Source of the DNA: Cyanobacterium sp. HL-69
GTDB lineage: Bacteria > Cyanobacteriota > Cyanobacteriia > Cyanobacteriales > Cyanobacteriaceae
NCBI GenBank assembly: GCA_002813895.1
Contig: CP024912.1
Span: forward strand, 2,821,836-2,885,835
Direction of reading: 5' to 3'
Length of the DNA: 64,000 nucleotides
Shown: one piece after another, positions 58,199 to 64,000 of the stretch
Position numbering within the stretch: the stretch's first letter is position 1
Layout of the letters: each line of letters opens with the position of its first letter
Made by a program: the position numbers and the translations under genes
Notes under the pieces: model-generated
Database searches by the model: none
Told to the model about the DNA's origin: nothing
What the model saw: only the letters and a program-made list of their open reading frames with translations

Positions 58199-58244
58199 TT
58201 TTTTCCTTTACTTTATTTTTTAAATTTAGAGTAATCTAAATTAC

Positions 58245-58502
<258 letters not shown>

Positions 58503-58675
58503 TTAATTAAATTAGTACAACAAGAATTTTTAGTTTTTCGTGTGGGGAATGGATTTTATAAATCTGTTCCCTATGTTAGTTAATCACACAATGGCAATTT
58601 ATTTAAGCCCAAAATGTATTTAACTATATTTTGGTTTTTTATGCTAGTGAGTTGGAGGTTTATTTTCCTAAACTC

Positions 58676-59425
58676 TTAGTCATGTTCTTCGCCGTGAACT
58701 TCGAGGGCTTCTCCGATGTAGGAACCTGCGAGGGTGGCAAAGATAAGGGCTTGGATGGCGCTGGTAAACAGCCCTAATACCATCAAGGGTAAGGGTACAA
58801 TGAGGGGTACGAGTAGGACTAATACACCTACTGCCAATTCATCCGCTAGGATGTTCCCGAAAAGACGGAAACTGAGGGATAAAGGACGGGTGAAGTCTTC
58901 GATCGCCCTAAAGGGTACCATGATGGGGGAGGGTTGGGCATAGTCAGCGAAATAACCTAAGCCTTTTTTGCTAATCCCCGCATAGAAGTAAGCGAGGGAG
59001 GTTAGTAGTGCAAAGGCGACGGTGGTGTTGATGTCCACGGTGGGCGCTGACAATTCCCCTTCGGGTATTTCGATTAATTTCCAAGGAATCAAAGCACCGG
59101 ACCAGTTAGATACGAAAATGAATAAAAATAGAGTACCGATAAAGGGAACCCATGGACGATATTCTTTTTCGCCAATTTGATCTTTGGTGAGATTGCGTAA
59201 AAAATCGAGGACGTATTCCATAAAGTTTTGGAATCCGCTCGGTATTCGTTGAACGTTTCTGGTAGCGGCGATGGAGGCGATTAGTAGAACACCGATGACG
59301 AACCAAGATACCATAAATACTTGTCCGTGGACTTTATATTTACCGATTTCCCAGTAAAAGTGTTCTCCTACTTCGATGGCCGCTAGTAGCTGATTATTTA
59401 GATTGATTATATTTGTAAGTTCCAT
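58676..59425 (-). CDS. atpB: ATP synthase subunit a
   Basis: A 249-residue membrane subunit forming the proton half-channels (atpI in cyanobacterial naming). About five TM helices. The essential Arg is in [15 protein letters not shown], and [16 protein letters not shown] forms the C-terminus. Full length for the family. Confidence 0.96.
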   Translation of the reverse strand: MELTNIINLNNQLLAAIEVGEHFYWEIGKYKVHGQVFMVSWFVIGVLLIASIAATRNVQRIPSGFQNFMEYVLDFLRNLTKDQIGEKEYRPWVPFIGTLFLFIFVSNWSGALIPWKLIEIPEGELSAPTVDINTTVAFALLTSLAYFYAGISKKGLGYFADYAQPSPIMVPFRAIEDFTRPLSLSFRLFGNILADELAVGVLVLLVPLIVPLPLMVLGLFTSAIQALIFATLAGSYIGEALEVHGEEHD

Positions 59426-59483
59426 TAAGCAAGATTTTCCCTGATTGTAGGAATCTCAGACAATTTACCATAAAATTAACCCT

Positions 59484-59957
59484 TTACTCTGATTTATTTT
59501 TGCCACTGAGTAAACTACTGGGCAAAACGGTAAGCAGAATAGAGGCTTTATAAGTCATGAAACCTAAAAAAATAGGTATCACTTCTAGTTGTTGCCTTTG
59601 GGTGGCGATGATCATTAGTCCAGCGAAGAGTGCTAGACGGGTTGAGCCGATGCTTCGTTTGCCGTTGCCTACCTTTTCTACTTCTCTGGCTAACAGGTTG
59701 ATATAGACTAAGCCCACACAAGTTCCCAAGAGGTAGTTTAGTCCTGTACTCAGGGAGTAGAACACCCACACAAGGGCGAAGCAGGATAACCCGATAATGA
59801 GAGTGGCGATGAGAATATTATATTTTAGTCGATAATATTCGGCCATGTAGTCGTCTTTTTTTTCTTCTTCTGGTGGTGTTTCTCTTTGGTTGATGAGAGT
59901 TTCCAGATTTTCTGTGTTAGCGGAAGTTTCTGAGGTAGTCACTAGGGGCGATCGCAT
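59484..59957 (-). CDS. ATP synthase subunit I-like protein
   Basis: A 157-residue small membrane protein with four hydrophobic segments (about residues 48-65, 70-88, 105-122 and 126-145), the first gene of the ATP synthase operon. By position and topology it is the cyanobacterial Atp1/UncI homologue, thought to assist c-ring assembly. The first 37 residues are polar and acidic; the Met at about residue 38 (MAEYYRLKYN) is an alternative start that fits the usual size better. ATG 59957 overlaps a HIP1 site. Confidence 0.82.
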   Translation of the reverse strand: MRSPLVTTSETSANTENLETLINQRETPPEEEKKDDYMAEYYRLKYNILIATLIIGLSCFALVWVFYSLSTGLNYLLGTCVGLVYINLLAREVEKVGNGKRSIGSTRLALFAGLMIIATQRQQLEVIPIFLGFMTYKASILLTVLPSSLLSGKNKSE

Positions 59958-60110
59958 TTGCTTGTGTGTACCGTAGTTATAGCTGTTTTACAACTAACTA
60001 AAACCAATGCTAATTCTATCATGGAAAGTAAACCAATAAACAATTAACAATGCACCATAGACAGTTCAATTCTTATTAATTTATTCTATGTCCTCATGAT
60101 TTTCAACTTT

Positions 60111-61172
60111 TCACGGATCCACCACTGCAACCCAATCCAAAAAGCGATTCCATGCCCACCAAATATCATCATCTCCGTTGAGTTGTTGCCCTTTTTTTGA
60201 ATTTATGTAGCCCACATGACCTCCATACTGGGTCAACATCAAGTCTAAATAGCGATTATTCCTGACCTCCTGTTGTAAATCAGGGATGATGGTGGGGCAA
60301 AACATTGGATCATCTTCTGCATACATGATGAGGGTAGGTTTACTTATTTTCGAGAGGATGCGAAAAGGGCTACTGGCATAGTAATAATCCGCAACGGTTT
60401 TGTAACCGAGGGTGGGAATGACCAAATATTCATCTACGGTGCGAATGCTATGGATAGAGGACAAAATTTCTAAATCTATCTCTCGGGGATAATATTGATG
60501 GAGATTGATGATTAATTCTTTGAGATTTTCAGTGATGGCTTTGTCTAAATATTTTTTGATAGGGTGATTCTCCAGGTAATTTAAAGACTTTTGGGCATCA
60601 AGACTAGGACAAATTACCCCGCAACCGCCAATGTCTTCCTCGGTTAAACCTGAATCTTTGATTGTCTTGGACAGGGATGAGCCATAAAATATCGCCCATA
60701 GTGCCAGTTGCCCTCCCAGAGAATATCCTGTAAACCAAAATTTACTGGGGAAGTTTTCTTTTTTGGCTTGAGCAGCGATGGATAAAAAGTCTGAGCCTTC
60801 AAAAATGCCATCGGAAGGAAGGGCAGGGGATAGGGGTAAACTCTTGCCATGCGCCCTCCAGTCAAAGAGAATGAGGGCGTACCCTTGATAGTAGGCTTTT
60901 CGGGCAAAGACTTCTAAATACCATTGGTTTTCTAGGTTTCCTGTAATGCCATAGGTGGCGATGATTGTACCTTTGGCTTTGGGAGGGATTGTTGTTAGGG
61001 CATAAAGGGGTGTTTTATCGATGCCGTAGTATATGTTTTCTTGGTATGGTACAGGGGCTAGATTTATATTTTGTTGCCATTTTTGGTTCATTATTTTGGC
61101 AATATAAAGGGTTTGAATTAGTCCATTTTTTAAATATAAAGGTGGTTGATAGCCATGATTTTTTTTACTCAT
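60111..61172 (-). CDS. Alpha/beta hydrolase (YheT family)
   Basis: A 353-residue hydrolase. The nucleophile Ser is in GYSLGGQLAL, the acid in YAEDDPMF and the His in YGGHVGYI, giving a complete catalytic triad. The N-terminal PPLYLKNGLIQTL is typical of the YheT/EstB-like family of predicted esterases. No signal peptide. Substrate unknown. It is upstream of the ATP synthase operon, on the same strand but 150 bp away. Confidence 0.85.
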   Translation of the reverse strand: MSKKNHGYQPPLYLKNGLIQTLYIAKIMNQKWQQNINLAPVPYQENIYYGIDKTPLYALTTIPPKAKGTIIATYGITGNLENQWYLEVFARKAYYQGYALILFDWRAHGKSLPLSPALPSDGIFEGSDFLSIAAQAKKENFPSKFWFTGYSLGGQLALWAIFYGSSLSKTIKDSGLTEEDIGGCGVICPSLDAQKSLNYLENHPIKKYLDKAITENLKELIINLHQYYPREIDLEILSSIHSIRTVDEYLVIPTLGYKTVADYYYASSPFRILSKISKPTLIMYAEDDPMFCPTIIPDLQQEVRNNRYLDLMLTQYGGHVGYINSKKGQQLNGDDDIWWAWNRFLDWVAVVDP

Positions 61173-61507
61173 TTATAACTATGAAGATATTATCTATTTT
61201 GTATCTTGAAATACTTTTGAAATTTTGTTTGTTAACGATGAAAGATTATTAATGATTTCTGATTTTGTGTATAGATATTTATTATTGATTCTATCTATCT
61301 ATTATAAACTTTTCACTATTTACCTATCTGTTCAAAGTTTTATGAATTGTGTTGTTTGGTGGCTATCTTCATTTGATTTTTGTTAAATCAATTTATTAAA
61401 GATTGTTTGTAAGGGCGATCGCTCTTAGACAGAAAATAAACCCAAGAAGAAAAAATAGGGTAGGATAAAATAGTATCTTTCTATCTCTTCGATAATTCCT
61501 AAATACT
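61173..61507. other. Divergent AT-rich intergenic region
   Basis: About 335 bp between the hydrolase gene and the hybrid kinase gene, with a single HIP1 site at 61416. No reading frame or repeat of note; promoters for both genes are expected here. Confidence 0.5.
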
Positions 61508-64000
61508 ATGATAGATCCTCAAGCCCCCCCCGAATTATACCTAAGAGAAAATACGCAAAAAAATCAAATATTGTCAGATTACCAAAAATTAATTCTTGAT
61601 AATATTATTGATGGAGTAGTTTTATTTAAAGACCACCGCTACATATACGTCAATCCAGCATATGCAGAAACTTCAGGCTATGCAGAGAATGAGCTACTAG
61701 GAAAAAAGTGGCAAGACTTTTACTCCCCCGAAGAAGCAAAAAACATAGAAATAGTAGTAAATTCCCTTTCCACAGAGAATAGATATTGGCGAGGGGAACA
61801 ACTTTCCTATCACAAAAATGGAAATGAAATTTGGAAACAAGTTTCTCTCTCACTCATCGAAGATGGAATTCTAATCGGAATTTGTCGAGATATTAGCGAA
61901 AACAAAAAAAACCAAACCATTCTCAAGGCCCAAGAATCGGCCATGAGAGCTTTATATGCGGTGACAGCTTCATCCCATCTAACCTTTGAAGAAAAATTGG
62001 AAGGCATTTTTAACCTTGGCAGAAAATTCTTTAACCTTGAAATGGGCGTATTAACCCAAGGAGAAAAGAAATCTACTAAAATTGTCAAATTTCAGGGGGA
62101 AAGAAGAAACGGTGACATAGTGCAATTGCCCCCATATATGAGTCAAGAACAATCATTATGCTTTATCTGCTTACAACATCAAGAGCCTTTAGTAATAGAA
62201 TCATTAGTTAATTCTTCTTATAAAAATCATCCAGGGCATACCTTTTGGAATATACAAAGCTACATTGGTTCGAGAATAGAAGTATGTGGTAAAACCTATG
62301 GCACCCTATGTTTTTTCTCCTTTGATGAACAATCAAACCATAGGATAACCGAAAATTCTCAACAAATATTAAAATTGATGGCCCAATGGATAGGTTATGA
62401 AATTGAGCGCCAAGAGTCTCAGAGACTATTAGAAGAAAAATTTCAACAGGAAGTTTTATTAAAAACCATTGTACAGTCCATTCGTCAAACCATTGACTAT
62501 GAGGAATTATTTCAACGAGCGGCTAAAACTATCGGGGAGGCTCTTAAACTAGATCGTTGTCACCTGTTCACCTACGACCATAGTAAAAATCCTCCCATTA
62601 CTCCCCTAGGAGAATATCTTAGTGAGGGAATTTCATCAATGGCTGATGCCAACATCAACCCTGAAAATGTTCGTAATATTCACCTAGAAAAGATATTAGA
62701 AAAAGATAAAGCCGTTGTCACCAATGATGTTTTTAACGATCCACTCCTAGACGATATGCGATATTTATGTATCGAAGTTAGTCTCAAGTCCATGATGGCA
62801 GTGCGTACATCTTATTTAGGACAAGCCAATGGTATTATTTGTTTACACACCTGTAAGGATTACAGATGTTGGAGTAAGTCAGAAATAGAATTAATTGAAA
62901 ACGTTGCCTCTCAGTTCGGTATTGCGATCGCACAGGCGAAACTATTACAACAAGAAAAAGAACAAAAAGAGCAACTAGAACTAAAAAACAAAGCCCTAGA
63001 AGAAGCCCGAAAAGAAGCAGAAACCGCCAACCGAGCCAAAAGTGCTTTCCTTGCCACCATGAGCCATGAAATTCGTACTCCCATGAATGGCATTATGGGC
63101 ATGGCAGATTTGTTGACATACACTCCCCTCAATCCAGTACAAAAAGATTACGTGAATACCATCAATAAAAGTGGTAGTTTGCTACTAACAATTATTAATG
63201 ATATTTTAGATTTAGCTAAAATAGAAGCGGATAAAATTGAACTAGAAAATAATCCCTTTAATCTTCATCAGTGCATTGAAGAAGTATTAAAATTAATGAG
63301 GGGTAATGCACTTAATAAACAAATTAAACTTAGTTACCCAAAAAATGATTTGATGCCTTCCCATTTTATGGGAGATTCTAATAGAATAAAACAAATAATT
63401 CTCAACCTAGTTAGTAATGGTATTAAATTTACCCCCGAAGGAGAAGTCCAAGTAACCACAGAAGCACGTTTGTGTCCTGATGGTTTCCATGTCATTCAAA
63501 TTGCCATTAAAGACACAGGCATTGGCATCGCCGAAGAACACTGTGAGATGCTTTTTAAGTCCTTTTCCCAAGTAGATGGTACTAATACCCGTAAATATGG
63601 TGGCACAGGATTGGGATTAGTAATTAGTCAAAAATTAGCTCATTTAATGGGAGGTAAAATCACCTTTAAAACAGAATTAAATCAAGGCTCTATATTTTAT
63701 CTTACCATCAAACTCCTTGCCCTATCTTCTGAAGAAATCAGCACATCAAACCTGCTTAATCAAGATAAAAATGAAGAAAAACAAACTATTAAAATATCTT
63801 CCCTACCTATCAAAATTTTATTAGTAGAAGATACTCCTGTTAACTATAAAGTAGCTCGTTTAATGTTTCAAAAATTAGGCTATTTAGGAGATAAATTAAA
63901 CATCGTCTATGATGGTTTACAAGCCCTAGAAGCGGTAAGAGAAAATCCATACGACATAGTCTTCATGGACTTACAAATGCCCAATCTGGACGGCTTAAAT
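61508..64000 (+). CDS. PAS-GAF-GAF hybrid histidine kinase (partial, runs off the window)
   Basis: An open frame from ATG 61508 to the window end (831 residues seen). A PAS domain (about 25-140: DGVVLFKDHRYIYVNPAYAE, then NGNEIWKQVSLSLIEDG) is followed by a GAF domain (about 150-300) and a second GAF (about 320-475, LDRCHLFTYD; IICLHTC). A coiled coil leads to HisKA with His520 in ATMSHEIRTPMNG. The HATPase has ILNLVSNGIKFT, DTGIGI and GGTGLGLVI. A receiver domain begins near VEDTPVNYKVA with Asp821 in FMDLQMPNLDG. A second receiver or Hpt may follow beyond the window. All kinase motifs seen are intact. Confidence 0.92.
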   Translation, partial: MIDPQAPPELYLRENTQKNQILSDYQKLILDNIIDGVVLFKDHRYIYVNPAYAETSGYAENELLGKKWQDFYSPEEAKNIEIVVNSLSTENRYWRGEQLSYHKNGNEIWKQVSLSLIEDGILIGICRDISENKKNQTILKAQESAMRALYAVTASSHLTFEEKLEGIFNLGRKFFNLEMGVLTQGEKKSTKIVKFQGERRNGDIVQLPPYMSQEQSLCFICLQHQEPLVIESLVNSSYKNHPGHTFWNIQSYIGSRIEVCGKTYGTLCFFSFDEQSNHRITENSQQILKLMAQWIGYEIERQESQRLLEEKFQQEVLLKTIVQSIRQTIDYEELFQRAAKTIGEALKLDRCHLFTYDHSKNPPITPLGEYLSEGISSMADANINPENVRNIHLEKILEKDKAVVTNDVFNDPLLDDMRYLCIEVSLKSMMAVRTSYLGQANGIICLHTCKDYRCWSKSEIELIENVASQFGIAIAQAKLLQQEKEQKEQLELKNKALEEARKEAETANRAKSAFLATMSHEIRTPMNGIMGMADLLTYTPLNPVQKDYVNTINKSGSLLLTIINDILDLAKIEADKIELENNPFNLHQCIEEVLKLMRGNALNKQIKLSYPKNDLMPSHFMGDSNRIKQIILNLVSNGIKFTPEGEVQVTTEARLCPDGFHVIQIAIKDTGIGIAEEHCEMLFKSFSQVDGTNTRKYGGTGLGLVISQKLAHLMGGKITFKTELNQGSIFYLTIKLLALSSEEISTSNLLNQDKNEEKQTIKISSLPIKILLVEDTPVNYKVARLMFQKLGYLGDKLNIVYDGLQALEAVRENPYDIVFMDLQMPNLDGLN

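Overview
The window is a 64 kb piece of a low-GC, unicellular cyanobacterial chromosome. Support comes from the stand-alone rpoC1 (RNA polymerase gamma subunit), the split-b-subunit F-type ATP synthase operon, ycf54 of chlorophyll synthesis, many cyanobacteria-specific families (DUF2996, DUF2808, DUF1997, PATAN response regulators, pentapeptide-repeat proteins), and very frequent HIP1 octamers (GCGATCGC). The AT-rich intergenic DNA and gene content would suit a Cyanobacterium/Geminocystis-type organism; that placement is an inference.

Layout. 1-8 kb: a taxis/motility cluster (end of a CheW-like gene, a PilJ-like chemoreceptor, a CheA hybrid kinase with three 66-bp tandem repeats, a PATAN response regulator, an MHYT membrane sensor). 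8-12.7 kb: rpoC1 ending in a terminator that touches the start codon of a P-loop kinase gene, a membrane protein, and a carboxyl-terminal processing protease. 13-19 kb: accessory region. arsM and arsS (arsenosugar-type synthesis) are followed by a PAS-GAF sensor pseudogene wrecked by an IS701-like insertion and cut by an IS5-like element; both transposase genes are broken, one by a small GC-rich palindrome. An ArsR-family regulator follows. 19-26.5 kb: two pentapeptide-repeat proteins, small cyanobacterial families, a response regulator, a methyltransferase and a PAS-GAF histidine kinase.

26.8-36.4 kb: a COG0523 GTPase, an unknown gene and ycf54 in a row; a small protein made of four repeats; a metal ABC transporter (ATPase plus permease) split by a heptamer repeat array; nrdB; a frameshifted DUF4160 gene overlapping DUF2442; a TM0106-family nuclease; a coiled-coil protein. 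36.5-47 kb: M16 peptidase, pyrH-frr, a Gfo/Idh/MocA oxidoreductase, an LRAT-like protein, tRNA-Pro(UGG), gpsA, an mtfA gene with an in-frame stop, csaB, a His-rich exported protein, a GNAT/rhomboid pair and DUF1997. 47-53.6 kb: a second very large CheA-type hybrid kinase, leuB and rsmG. 53.7-60 kb: the ATP synthase operon on the minus strand (subunit I-a-c-b'-b-delta-alpha-gamma) with a terminator after gamma. 60-64 kb: an alpha/beta hydrolase and a PAS-GAF-GAF hybrid kinase running off the window end.

The housekeeping parts are conventional. The unusual material lies in the decayed 15.4-18.2 kb region, in short heptamer repeat arrays scattered between genes, and in several genes disabled by very small lesions (homopolymer slippage, a 4-bp duplication, single stop codons). 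I found no CRISPR array, phage, or plainly new multi-gene system; the COG0523-unknown-ycf54 trio and the small palindrome inside the IS701 transposase are the items I would look at first.
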